Shown: one piece after another, positions 10,338-20,424 of the stretch
Layout of the letters: the number at the start of each line of letters is the position of its first letter
How positions within the stretch are numbered: the stretch's first letter is position 1
NCBI RefSeq assembly: GCF_000142805.1
Contig: NC_013082.1
Coordinates: forward strand, 558,001-622,000
DNA from: Lachancea thermotolerans CBS 6340
Lineage: Eukaryota; Ascomycota; Saccharomycetes; Saccharomycetales; Saccharomycetaceae
DNA: 64,000 bases
Reading direction: 5' to 3'
Notes under the pieces: generated by a model
What the model saw: only the letters and a program-made list of their open reading frames with translations
Told to the model about the DNA's origin: nothing
Database searches by the model: none
Position numbers and translations under genes: made by a program

Positions 10338-10518
10338 TTTATTGTAGCTGTGTGAGCGGCTTTGAAGTAATCCTTATTTCTTTGTGTCCTTCTCCCCTGC
10401 ATAGTGTATGTATACGAATGATACGCACGAATGCGTCATTCAACACTATAAATGAATTTTGTAATCTACCCTAGCTTGCGGCTGCCACCCTAAGAAAAGC
10501 CTTCGGGGTCCTTGTGTA

Positions 10519-12309
10519 TTAAGTGGTCTTAGCTTCGACTGCTTGAGTAACATTTTCCCCAGTTGGCTTTTGACTGGCAGCCGTCCCATCATCTAAATGC
10601 GTACTCACTCCCACGTTTTGCGGGTGCCCATCCTTCTCTGGAACAGCCGCAGCTTCTTTTCCTAAAACTTCTGGGACATCAGTACTCTCGCCTGCCTCTT
10701 TGTGCAGTTTGGCAAGCCTGGCTTCCTCCTTGCGTTGCAGGTTCAATTCAGTGAGCTCTTCTTCCGTTATCAAGTGATGCTTATGTGATTTTGCTGCAGA
10801 TTTGAGCTCCCCTTTATCGTCCAGTTCGCAGGACTCAATGCTTACAACCCACGGGTCAGCCATTACTTCGTTCATCAGTATTCTCTTTCTGGGATCTAGC
10901 TGTAGCATTTGGCCGATGATATGCCTCGAATGACGCGGCAGCAACTTAAGAAGCCTATAGGCGCCCCTGGTAGGGTCCTTTTCATTGTCAGTCTCCTCGC
11001 AAAACAACCTGAAAGACTGATACTTGTCGCGAGGCGCCTTCCACGGAAACCGCCTGAGTGTCATACAATAAAACATGATAGCAACCGACCAAACATCAAC
11101 AGGGCGAGGATCGTAGGAAGGGTACGTGAGTAGTTCTGGCGCTAGGTAGGGGTCAGAGCCCACGATGCCTCGTGCATTGAGGATTTCCTGCTCGTATGGG
11201 TACTGAAAAACAACAGCGCTACCGAAGTCGATCAATTTCAGGATTCCTTGTGATGTGACAACACAGTTGTCAAGCTTCAGGTCTCGATGAGCAAGACCTG
11301 TTTTATGAAGATAAGCCACCCCATTGCAAATCTGCTTGAAATAACATGCTATTTCATGTTTTGTCATGAGGTCACTCATTACTAAAGTAAAAAAGTCATA
11401 TGGGCAATACTCCATTACCACGAGAAAGTTTGGCCCCTCTTGTAGCAGGTCCAACGTTTCAATAATGTTGCAGTGGTGTAGCGTTGAACCAATGCAAAAC
11501 TCAGCGGTAACCTTTTTTGAATATTCAATTTGTGATTCTTTGGTTCCACGCGCCCGAAAACGTTTCACAGCAAATAGTTTACCATCCATAGACTTGACTA
11601 CCGAAACAGACCCCGAGGCCCCCTCTCCAATCATTTTCCCCGGAATTCCATACTTCTCAATAAGCTCTCGGGCACTATCGGCTTCATATAGTGTTTTGGC
11701 AGTTGATTTAGAATCGGGCCCTGAAACCGCCACAGGCGTTTGCGCTTTTTGAGGAGACGCATCTTCCCCATGGATCTTTTTGAAGAATCTCTTTAAATGC
11801 AGTACTTTCCTCTTCGGTTTCTCGTGTGCAAGCTTGGGCGGGGTGTTTCTTCTCTGCTGTTCTTCGATTTGTCGTTGCATTATCTGTGCAGGATGCATAT
11901 GGGGAGCTGAAGGAGACACGGAGTTTGCTACATGAGTTTGGGATGAATATGCTGAGTTGTTCTTGCTCGGGCCAAACGAAACGTAGTTATGAGGATTGTG
12001 CAAATGTTTTGCCTCGGCGTGACTCAATTGCGGATGGTCCATCATCGGGACTGCTGACCTTAATCTCTGATATGAATCTTGAGATTTAGTGCTAGAATTA
12101 CTGTGTTTTGGTGATAAGATGGAACCTAGGAGCTCTTTTCCCGATTCATTGTTTGAGGAATGGCTGTTTCCCTTGAACAACTTTCCGAGCCCAAATCCGT
12201 GTTTCTTGCCAAAAAAGTGAGAGGTGAGCGATGAAGTCGAACCATTCGACTTTATCGAAGACGCCTCGTTGGCACTCGGCGTCGCACTAAGGTGTTCTTG
12301 TCGAGGCAT
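10519..12309 (-). CDS. RTK1: Ser/Thr protein kinase of the Npr1/Hal5 family, Rtk1-like
   Basis: 596 residues; S. cerevisiae Rtk1 is 620. A long Ser/Asn-rich N-terminus (~1-205) precedes the kinase domain (~215-500). The glycine loop GEGASGSV starts at ~228, Lys249 lies in FAVKRF, the catalytic loop is HRDLKLDN (Asp343), and DFGSAVVF carries Asp361. The APE equivalent is YLAPELL. The C-terminal tail is charged and low-complexity. This fungal kinase family regulates plasma-membrane transporters; Rtk1 itself has been linked to ribosome-biogenesis factors. A paralogue, Hrk1, is the other candidate; position between PRS5 and MAM3 supports Rtk1 (YDL025C). All catalytic residues are present. Confidence 0.88.
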   Translation of the reverse strand: MPRQEHLSATPSANEASSIKSNGSTSSLTSHFFGKKHGFGLGKLFKGNSHSSNNESGKELLGSILSPKHSNSSTKSQDSYQRLRSAVPMMDHPQLSHAEAKHLHNPHNYVSFGPSKNNSAYSSQTHVANSVSPSAPHMHPAQIMQRQIEEQQRRNTPPKLAHEKPKRKVLHLKRFFKKIHGEDASPQKAQTPVAVSGPDSKSTAKTLYEADSARELIEKYGIPGKMIGEGASGSVSVVKSMDGKLFAVKRFRARGTKESQIEYSKKVTAEFCIGSTLHHCNIIETLDLLQEGPNFLVVMEYCPYDFFTLVMSDLMTKHEIACYFKQICNGVAYLHKTGLAHRDLKLDNCVVTSQGILKLIDFGSAVVFQYPYEQEILNARGIVGSDPYLAPELLTYPSYDPRPVDVWSVAIMFYCMTLRRFPWKAPRDKYQSFRLFCEETDNEKDPTRGAYRLLKLLPRHSRHIIGQMLQLDPRKRILMNEVMADPWVVSIESCELDDKGELKSAAKSHKHHLITEEELTELNLQRKEEARLAKLHKEAGESTDVPEVLGKEAAAVPEKDGHPQNVGVSTHLDDGTAASQKPTGENVTQAVEAKTT

Positions 12310-12611
12310 TTCCTCGTGGTGTTATACAGATTCAACGGAGACGAAGCCGAGCTCAACGCGGAGTCGAGGGTTGCGTGGGATAGACGGATAAACTCGGAGC
12401 AAGGTGGTACAAATATTGTCCGTTTCGCTTGAGCTCACTTGCTGCCAAAAGTTGGCAGCAAACCAAAGGTCTTTGATTACCCTTTCACAGGTCTATAATT
12501 ACAGCAGACCGAGTAAAGCCGGTATAATTCGTATATAGTGCAAAATCTACAAAAGACATCGGGCAAAACGTGACTCGAGAACCTGCCTGCCATCAACGCT
12601 AGAGAGCAACA
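12310..12611. promoter_or_regulatory. RTK1 promoter / MAM3 3' region
   Basis: 302 bp. No coding sequence and no specific motif that I can support; a TATA-like TATATAG lies near 12532. Confidence 0.35.
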
Positions 12612-14846
12612 TCACCTTGTTCGGGGAGATGTATTTCTAAGGGAGTATGCCTCATCGCTGAGTAGCGTTTCTGGCTCCACTCGGTCAGAGGATGAGGATG
12701 CTTGGGCAGATCTTCCTCGAATGCTTGCGCTACTCCCTCCATCAGAACTTCCCTGACGGAAGAGGCTAAAAATGCTGCCTCTGCGGCTTTTGGACGGCCT
12801 ACTCGAGAGTGAATGTGCCATGTTATCGTCACCAGAGCCGCCGCTCTCATGAACATTGTTAGATTCGTTGATAACGACGCCTTGAGACTCGTCCCAGTCC
12901 TTGGCAGGTGCAATGATGGTCTTGGGGACACCTTTGACAGTCACAACACTCTCGACAATTCCCTTGATACTTGGTCGGTACGACGAAGATATGAGCTGTG
13001 TTTCAGAAGCTGGCTCGCTTGGCTGCCGATCGGAGGTGGAGTTTGAAGTGCTTGCAGCGTTTTCATGCGAGATTGTCGACAAATTTCCAACATCTTCAGC
13101 AGGCGTAGACTGTTTCGAGGTGACGGCCTGGGTACTTTCTCCGGTCTCCAATGTATGAGCCATTGCTTTCTTTGCCGCACCCAAATGCTCTCGAAGAATC
13201 GAGGTATCGGAATGCTGGGCAGAGTTGATGGAACCAGATCTTGTAGACTTGGGCGATACATCTGTGCCCCCGTAGCCAGGTGAACTCAACTTGAGATGGT
13301 GTCCTGGGATGTCTATCTGCCTCTTGACTTTGACATGGGGATTTTGGGTATGAAGTGGATTGGAAGCAAGATTGGAAGGCACAACGCCAGAAACATGATG
13401 CGCGACTTTGGGCTTTTGGACCGGGTCTGGAGATTCTTCGAGCAAGGGAGAGTTTTCGCCCGTGTTATCAACCGAGTGCCGCTGGGTAACTTTGTACAGT
13501 GAATGCAGGTATGAGGTTATATGCCTCTTTGAAAGAGGCCCTGGTTGTTCGCGCATGATGCGCTGGTGAATATCAACAAAAACGTCCGACTCATCAACAA
13601 TTTCCTCGCCAATAAGCTCTTCGATCACATCTTCCAATGTCAGCACGCCGAGGGCACCCGAGGAGCTGCCGGGTTCTTGCGACACCACACACATGTGGGA
13701 CTTACCTTCTTGAAAATAGTTAAGAATGTTCAAACACGAGGTGTCAGGCGAGGTCTCAGGCAAGGTTGCCAGCGGGAAGTGCGACACAGGGAGGCAGTCG
13801 TCAGGGTCATACGATATAAGCACGCGGACCAGAAGCATGCCAATGAAGTTGTTTTTCTCGCCGGGGAGATGAATGGGGATACGGGAGAACCCGGAGTTGA
13901 AGATCTCCCCCACTGTCTTCTCGTCGAGCGTAGCGTCCGCGCTCATGGTGAAGACGTTCACAATGGGGGTCATGATTTCAGACACCTTCTTCTCTTTTAG
14001 GTCCAAAACAGCCGAGATAATGGTGACTTCATCGTTGGTGAGTCGGTCCACGCCCATGGTTCTGTGCAGGGTGACCAGAGTCTTGAGGCCGGACTTTTTG
14101 TACATGGTGCCGTGGTCTTCTCCCAGGATCCAATCCAGAAGAAGTGCCACGGGGTAGGCGACCGGATACATGGCGTACATGAGGACCAGAACGAACGGGC
14201 AGAAGAACGCCCCGACCTCCAGCCCATACCGGACACAGATGGACTGCGGTATTACTTCGCCGAAAATGACAATGAGAACCGTACTAGAGACCACCGCCTG
14301 CCAGCCGCCTCCGAGGCAGCGGTCCAGGACAATGGGAAGCGTCTCATTCGTGATAACGTTGGACAGCAGCAGCGTGACAAGGAGCCAGTGCTTTCCCTTG
14401 GATATCAGGTTGAGGACTTTTGTGGCGGCGCGCTGCTCCCTTGGCGTGCCCGACGTGCTGATGACCTTCAGGTAGACTTCGTCCTGGCCCATCAGGCCCA
14501 AAGTCAGGCCAGCAAACACGCCTCCCAGCAGCACGAGGAGCACGGAAATACTGAGAAAAGTTGCGAAGCGGGCTTCTTGGATCTCGTCGTTTTCGGCAAC
14601 GTGGGCAATGGGGCGGCCGGAGATGGCGTGGATCAGCGAGAACAGCCATACTGTCCTTCGCACGCTGAGAAGCGTACCGGGGGAAGCCATGAATCTGTGG
14701 AGTTCGACGCGGGGTGCTTGTGCGGGTACGGTAGAGGTGAAGACCTCCGCAGAAGCCATGAAATCTTTACTGCGAAATGCGTGCGTATGAAGTGACATAT
14801 TTTCGGGGAAGGGTCGGTGTTCTGATGCGTTGTCACGGGGCCGCAC
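12612..14846 (-). CDS. MAM3: Mam3, CNNM/DUF21-CBS membrane protein (vacuolar metal homeostasis)
   Basis: 744 residues from ATG 14846; S. cerevisiae Mam3 is 706. A better start is ATG 14690 (residue 53): it gives MASPGTLLSVRRTVWLFSLI, a classic signal peptide, whereas residues 1-52 are unlike the family. The DUF21 membrane domain follows (LLVLLGGVFAGLTLGLMGQ, LLVTLLLSNVITNETLPIVL, STVLIVIFGEVIPQS, FCPFVLVLMYAMYPVAYPVA). A CBS pair comes next (MTPIVNVFTMS; SHMCVVSQEP with LTLEDVIEELIGEEIVDE), then a long Ser-rich cytosolic tail. The family affects Mg2+, Mn2+ and Co2+/Zn2+ handling at the vacuole. The membrane part is very GC-rich and codon-biased. Divergent from GPD across a CACGTG-dense region. 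Confidence 0.95.
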   Translation of the reverse strand: MRPRDNASEHRPFPENMSLHTHAFRSKDFMASAEVFTSTVPAQAPRVELHRFMASPGTLLSVRRTVWLFSLIHAISGRPIAHVAENDEIQEARFATFLSISVLLVLLGGVFAGLTLGLMGQDEVYLKVISTSGTPREQRAATKVLNLISKGKHWLLVTLLLSNVITNETLPIVLDRCLGGGWQAVVSSTVLIVIFGEVIPQSICVRYGLEVGAFFCPFVLVLMYAMYPVAYPVALLLDWILGEDHGTMYKKSGLKTLVTLHRTMGVDRLTNDEVTIISAVLDLKEKKVSEIMTPIVNVFTMSADATLDEKTVGEIFNSGFSRIPIHLPGEKNNFIGMLLVRVLISYDPDDCLPVSHFPLATLPETSPDTSCLNILNYFQEGKSHMCVVSQEPGSSSGALGVLTLEDVIEELIGEEIVDESDVFVDIHQRIMREQPGPLSKRHITSYLHSLYKVTQRHSVDNTGENSPLLEESPDPVQKPKVAHHVSGVVPSNLASNPLHTQNPHVKVKRQIDIPGHHLKLSSPGYGGTDVSPKSTRSGSINSAQHSDTSILREHLGAAKKAMAHTLETGESTQAVTSKQSTPAEDVGNLSTISHENAASTSNSTSDRQPSEPASETQLISSSYRPSIKGIVESVVTVKGVPKTIIAPAKDWDESQGVVINESNNVHESGGSGDDNMAHSLSSRPSKSRRGSIFSLFRQGSSDGGSSASIRGRSAQASSSSDRVEPETLLSDEAYSLRNTSPRTR

Positions 14847-15967
14847 ATGCTCTCCGTTGCGCTGCCACGTGGGGCGTGCACCCCTGGTTGCCCACGTACG
14901 CAGGGACGGCTCTGACCTGGGTCACATCACATGACACTACGTGTGCGCGGCACGTGCCCGGCGACAAAATTCCGCAGTCACGTGCGCAACCGTTGCGGCT
15001 CAAACGCTTGGCCGCCGCGAAGGGCGCGCTTGTGCTGCACCCGCTATCGGCCAGCGCACCCGCACGCGCATTGTGGACACCAACGCGACTTCGGCAAGAA
15101 GCGCGCTTGCCGAGTGATTTCTTCTGTACAGCGTCCAAAACCCTGCGGCAGCACCCACACCCGCACGTCCCGCGCGGGAAGCCAGTCGGGGTGCACGTGA
15201 CACCGCCCAGCAGCTTATGCGAGCTCCGGAGCACGTGATACGGCCTCCTCTCACGTGCATGTTCTCCGGCCGTCCCGCAGTGACTCAGCGCTAGCCCCTC
15301 TTGGACAATGGCGGAGCCCGCTGCACAGCTTCCACGCCCTCTAGCCGCTCAAACACGCTGCCGTCGCCGCCGCCGGCCCCGATCCGGCCTCGAGCTTCCT
15401 CAGAAGGCTTCCTGTCGCCCCTGGCAACATGCTGTGGTCCGCATTCCGCATTCCGCGCTTCGCATTTGGAATCCCGAGATTGCATAGAACCCACGTGATC
15501 TGTCCCTCAGCTTCTGGATATGGCCATCGCAAGACGCAACTCGCGCGCCCCGCTGACGTACACGCGTACGCACCCACACCCAACAGGGCAGCCGCGCGGG
15601 CTGGGACGCAGCTTGGCCGACGCGGCCCCGCGCCCTCAGGCATGCGGACAAAAATTAGTGGACAAATTGCGGAATAGTGGGTCAAGATCTAAAAAAAGAA
15701 AGAATGATAGACCCGAAAACTGGGCCTAGGACAAGCCGTCACCAGGTCAAATGACCGGCAAATTTTGTACCATGGCCTGACCTGATGGTCACCGGGTCAA
15801 AATTTGAGGGTCAAACGTCCGATTGGCCCTGCTGGCGTTCCCGTTGCGACAATTGGGCCGTCGGGCAGGGGCGGGGCCGCTAGCAGCAAATTCGGACAGC
15901 TGCTCCAACAGAAAAGCATATATAAAGACAAAGATAATAGATCCAATCAGGGGTTTCATTCTTTGTA
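14847..15967. promoter_or_regulatory. GC-rich divergent promoter of MAM3 and GPD with seven CACGTG boxes
   Basis: 1.1 kb without a credible gene; long frames on both strands are a side effect of the GC-richness. CACGTG occurs at 14866, 14951, 14979, 15194, 15232, 15252 and 15492 (first bases). STRE cores (CCCCT/AGGGG) are at 15295-15299, 15418-15422 and 15867-15871, fitting Msn2/4 control of osmotic glycerol synthesis. TGACTCA at 15281-15287 matches Gcn4. A Rap1-like CACCCACACC is at 15571-15580. TATATAAA at 15919-15926 is the likely GPD TATA. A GGTCA-rich dyad is listed separately. Confidence 0.7.
15752..15813. repeat. Nested inverted repeat with GGTCA half-sites in the GPD promoter
   Basis: Arms 15752-15767 (TGACCGGCAAATTTTG) and 15798-15813 (CAAAATTTGAGGGTCA) are reverse complements except for two positions, around a 30-bp loop. 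Inside the loop lies a second dyad, TGACC-TGAT-GGTCA, at 15778-15791. Counting 15679 and 15744 as well, GGTCA or TGACC occurs seven times between 15679 and 15813. It sits about 105-170 bp upstream of the TATA box, where an activator or repressor would bind. Confidence 0.7.
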
Positions 15968-17260
15968 ATGTTTTCAATCTCCAGAATCACTAGAACTTCT
16001 AGTTTCACTACACAGTTTAGAGCGCTATACCGTTTTAAACACTCAGCAAGGAAACTCCAGAGCATCCCTTTCAGCATATACAAGAAAATGTCCGCTGCCG
16101 ACAGACTGAATCAGACCCACGACATCCTATCCGAATCCGTGCAAGCCGTGGAAAACCCTTTCAAAGTCACCGTGATTGGGTCCGGTAACTGGGGTACCAC
16201 CATCTCCAAGGTTGTGGCCGAGAACGCTGCGCTAAGACCACACTTGTTCGTCAAGCGTGTCGACATGTGGGTGTTTGAGGAGACCGTCGACGGCCAGAAG
16301 TTGACCGAGATCATCAACACCAAGCACCAGAACGTCAAGTACCTGCCTAACATCGACCTGCCAGAGAACCTGGTCGCCAACCCAGACTTGGTCTCTGCCG
16401 TCAAGGACGCCGACATCCTGGTCTTCAACATCCCTCACCAGTTCTTGCCACGCATTGTCTCCCAGTTGCAGGGCAACATCAAGAAGGACGCCCGTGCCAT
16501 CTCCTGTTTGAAGGGTTTCGACGTGTCCAAGGACGGTGTCAAGCTGCTATCCACCTACGTCACCGAGAAGCTCGGAATCACCTGTGGTGCCCTTTCCGGT
16601 GCTAACTTGGCCCCAGAGGTTGCCAAGGAGAACTGGTCCGAGACCACTGTTGCCTACGAGTTGCCAAAGGACTTCAAGGGCGAGGGCAAGGACGTCGACC
16701 ACGCCGTCTTGAAGGCTTTGTTCCACAGACCATACTTCCACGTCAACGTCATTGACGATGTCGCTGGTATCTCTGTTGCCGGTGCCTTGAAGAACGTTGT
16801 CGCTCTAGGTTGCGGTTTCGTCGAGGGTCTAGGCTGGGGTAACAACGCCTCCGCTGCCATCCAGAGAGTTGGTTTGGGTGAGATCATCAAGTTCGGTCAG
16901 ATGTTCTTCCCAGACTCCCGTGTCGAGACCTACTACCAGGAGTCCGCCGGTGTTGCTGACTTGATCACCACCTGCTCTGGTGGTAGAAACGTCAGAGTCG
17001 CCACCCACATGGCCAAGACTGGTAAGTCTGCCGAGGAGTGCGAGAAGGAGCTGTTGAACGGCCAGTCCGCCCAGGGTATTCACACATGTAAGGAGGTCCA
17101 CGAGTGGTTGGCCGAGTGCGGTAAGACCGATGAATTCGTTCTGTTCGAGGCCGTTTACCAGATTGTCTACGAGAACGCTCCTATGGACACTTTGCCAGAC
17201 ATGATCGAGGATCTGCAGGGTGTTAACATTCCAAAGGAGGAAGGCGAGCACAGCGAATAA
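15968..17260 (+). CDS. GPD1: NAD-dependent glycerol-3-phosphate dehydrogenase (single ancestor-type GPD1/GPD2)
   Basis: Reduces dihydroxyacetone phosphate to glycerol-3-phosphate with NADH, for osmotic glycerol and redox balance. 430 residues from ATG 15968, or 390 from ATG 16088. The NAD fold starts FKVTVIGSGNWGTT; conserved blocks include NTKHQNVKYLPNIDLP, FNIPHQFLPR, SGANLAPEVA, the catalytic-Lys region GALKNVVALGCGFVEGLGWG, and SAGVADLITTCSGGRN. The second Met begins MSAADRLNQT, almost the start of S. cerevisiae Gpd1. The extra 40 residues (MFSISRITRTSSFTTQFRAL and on) have many Arg/Lys and no acids, like a Gpd2-type mitochondrial presequence. The downstream ATG has the better context (AAAATGTC). 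Codon use is strongly biased, so expression is high. The symbol follows the closer N-terminus; the gene is pro-orthologous to both. Confidence 0.96.
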   Translation: MFSISRITRTSSFTTQFRALYRFKHSARKLQSIPFSIYKKMSAADRLNQTHDILSESVQAVENPFKVTVIGSGNWGTTISKVVAENAALRPHLFVKRVDMWVFEETVDGQKLTEIINTKHQNVKYLPNIDLPENLVANPDLVSAVKDADILVFNIPHQFLPRIVSQLQGNIKKDARAISCLKGFDVSKDGVKLLSTYVTEKLGITCGALSGANLAPEVAKENWSETTVAYELPKDFKGEGKDVDHAVLKALFHRPYFHVNVIDDVAGISVAGALKNVVALGCGFVEGLGWGNNASAAIQRVGLGEIIKFGQMFFPDSRVETYYQESAGVADLITTCSGGRNVRVATHMAKTGKSAEECEKELLNGQSAQGIHTCKEVHEWLAECGKTDEFVLFEAVYQIVYENAPMDTLPDMIEDLQGVNIPKEEGEHSE

Positions 17261-20200
17261 GTGCTTGGCCGGACTTAGTCCCCACAGTCATCCAAAATAT
17301 ATTGCATAAACCAACAGCGAAGGTCAGGCAACCTTCTATATACTCACTGTAAAGTAGTTATTCTAACAACGCTCTAGAGAGCCGTTTTTATTATATTTCA
17401 AACAAAATTAAATTAAGGGCTATTAAGAAGACCCTTCGGTATGTCTCGGACGAGCACGAGTAAGAGCGTAAACTCAGATCCAAATGCCTTGACTTCGCGT
17501 CAATTCGCCGATGCTTTATCGGCGCGTTAACAGTTTTAAAAGCGATGTGATTATCGGTGAAGCAGGTCGTTGTGCTCAACCCTTCAAACCAGCGTGAAGT
17601 TTGGCGAAACCGCATTAAACCACTGCACAACTGACACCGCAGGGCAGCGTTGCTGTTGAGTACAATGCATTTGCACCAAAAGTAATTGGAGCTCCGCTCT
17701 TGCAAATTCGAGCATACACCAAAACCCTGTGGCTGCGTGCTTTGCCCATGCTCTTTTCAACAACCTCAATCGAGAGTAAAGGAGAAAGCTGCACCAGTCA
17801 ATTTCCTTTTGATATCGTTACAATAGCATCCTTCGCCATTACCAGTGCCATGCATCTTGAACTCTGAGCTGAGACGCGCTGCAACAATTCTTAGCTGAGA
17901 GACAACGTTTAATCTTTTTGGCGAATTCTCGAGCCATTAAAGCTACCCCTGCGAGGTCCTCACCACACGTTGACACAAAGTAGTAGTTTAAAGCCCCTCA
18001 ATTTAGCCGCTGAGCTTCAGCAGCGAGCAGACAAAGAATTACGGCGATTGAAGATTTGATTGGATGGCACGAATAAACACATTTGACTTGAAGAGTTGCC
18101 AAAATGTGCTTGCCGCACGCCCAATGGTTCTAACGTCAAGTATTCATTAGCGGCGCTTGGAGTAGCGAGCTTCTCATCGTATCTTGAAATAAGAGCATGG
18201 GCTAAAAATTCAATTTAATAAGGTCAGTGATGCTGAATTCGCACCTTTTATAAAGCCCGAGCCGAGCATCCTAAAATTCGATCTCCAGATCTTCATCTCC
18301 TTGACATTACATGTGCTCTTTCAATTGACATTTAGGTTCTGTTCCTAACCTTTTTTGCCACAAGTTTTTGAATCTGGCCCCGAAAAATAGCCCAAAATCA
18401 CGCTTGCAGATCCCAGCAGTGCCTCGAAAGCTATTCGTATCTAGAACCTCTAACAGCTATACACATGGTTAGACCCGCGACGGTTCTGAAAACTATCCGC
18501 CTTTCATTCTACACAACGGTATTCAATGTACCGATAACATAATAAAGCGCCCCCTCAAGAAGAGCCGTGCTTGCAACCCAATCCACTGCATTTCATTGCA
18601 AGATAATCAAAATTTGAGACATTTGAGGCGATCGATCTATGCCTTTCTGGTGCCCCGGAAAACAGATTGACACTAAATGTGTAAAGGCGCTACTCCCTGT
18701 ACAAAATACATGATTCCTTTCGCTTGAACTAACAAAGGCTCGCAAACACAAGGGACCTACAGAAGCAAAACTAAAGGACCTAAAATAACCCTTGGTGGTT
18801 GTGCAAGAAGCATCGCGTATGATGTTGTAGAACGCTATCTTTGAAGGCGCACCTCCAGCATGCTGCACGAAGAAACCGTTAACCTGAGTATTTTAGTACT
18901 CAAAAAAAGATACTTCTCTGGTTCATTGTGCAAAGGTCAAAAGGCCTGCTCCGCTTTCAAAGCTATTAGTGTTTGGGTCAAAGCTATAGACTTGAAAAAC
19001 GCACGCCACCTGTGCCGCGATGCCTCACGCCTGCATGCGATAGAACCACCGGTGGCATGACGATGGTCGCGATACAGCGCATGGTAGAGTTCACCCACTT
19101 CTTTCGTTAAGCGGAGACTGCAAGCTCGTACCCGGCGATGGCATCACCTGTCTCTTGCTAAAACAACACTGCGTTAAAGCGACGCAGATCCTAGGTCAGG
19201 CGTGCAGTAGGTCAAGGAATGTTTTACCGGGGCCGAGGTGTGCCGCGAACGTGGCTCGCTTCAAGTCACGGTGGCCTTCTGAACAAACGCTCCGTAAAAG
19301 GCCAGAATAAAAAATTCTGTGAACAGTGTGTTGAGGTCTCGGCACGTTCGCTTACGCTTACGCGATAATTTCAAAGCTGGATTATATATGTTGCAAGGCG
19401 TGTTTCGAAACTCAGAAGCCAGTGTTGGGCTCTATATAGAGATAACTGGCAATATTTACTCAAAAGCACGCAAATGGACCAAGGGAATTGGCAGCAATTA
19501 ATCGACGTGCTGAGCTAAGAACCTTATAAACAATTACCGTGAAAGTTAACTACAGATGTCTACAAACACAAATGCCAGAGTTTTTGGCGCACTTTGAACG
19601 CCGCGCTCAGCGGCTGTGTCAATCACATACCCTCTGCGCCAGTATAATAATCATGGAGGATAGCACAGTTAACACTGTTGCTAATCGAAGTATGCTCAAA
19701 CTTTGAAATACGAAGGCTAAATATTTCAAGACAGACGCAATTGCAGCGATGAGCTCTTCGCTAATACGACGGCCTCCCTGAAATTAGTTTGTGAGCTGTG
19801 ATTACTTCAATTTTGAACCTCTGAAAGCGGACACTCCCAGTTTTTCATCCAGGCAGTCTGTATATAACTACAGTAGAGAACTGGCCCACATCAATTTTGT
19901 TTTTGCTTGGGCTCGCGGCTTTATGCGAAGACTACACATCTGACTTAACATATCACGTGCCAGGAAAACCTTCTAAGCGCGTCAAAGCCTAGAGGAAACT
20001 TTAAGCTCCATAGCTTTTGGGAGCCTCGTGACCTGCTGATAAGAAATTTAATTTATTTCACGAGCTAGAGGCTGCGATAAGCTTAACGGCGAAATTCAAC
20101 TTGGCCTTTCAGCAGAAACTGTAGCGCCGCGACATGGAGAAGTTTATGAGCCGCATCAGTTGTGACTCTTCGGGAATTGGTTAATTGACTGCTTCCGCCT

Positions 20201-20424
20201 GTGAACTTGCTGACCGCCAGGCTCATGGTCACGATACACGCCTATACCGGAAAAGTCAACATTGACTCATTTCACTATCCTTAGAAACAGGTGTACAGAT
20301 AAGAAAGAAGCCTTTATCCGAATTCCTGAAATACCAATGGCATATAAAGAGGGCAGTAGACGTCGTCCCTTCTCATCCTTCAACAGCATTTAATCGCAGC
20401 ATTACAAGCACAAATACAAGCTCA
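17261..20424. other. Long gene-free interval between GPD and ARG1
   Basis: 3.16 kb without any ATG-started frame resembling a known protein. The right end is the ARG1 promoter. A 12-bp palindrome CTCTATATAGAG lies at 19430-19441 and a TCACGTG box near 19953. I looked for tRNA boxes, spliceosomal and other large RNA signatures, and a point-centromere layout (CDEI, AT-rich DNA, CCGAA-type CDEIII) and found none. It may hold an unrecognised RNA gene, origin or decayed gene. Confidence 0.5.
20263..20269. promoter_or_regulatory. Gcn4 binding site upstream of ARG1
   Basis: TGACTCA, the consensus Gcn4 site, 156 bp upstream of the ARG1 ATG, followed by TATAAAGA at 20343-20350. ARG1 is a classic general amino acid control gene, so the site is likely functional. 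Confidence 0.8.

Noticed and set aside
14777-15260. Overlapping frames on both strands in the GC-rich MAM3/GPD promoter
   Set aside because: Stops are rare in GC-rich DNA; the translations are Arg/Ala/His/Cys-rich and unlike proteins, and the region is packed with promoter motifs.
19952-20080. Possible point centromere beginning at ATCACGTG
   Set aside because: No AT-rich CDEII-like stretch and no CCGAA-type CDEIII follow within 200 bp.
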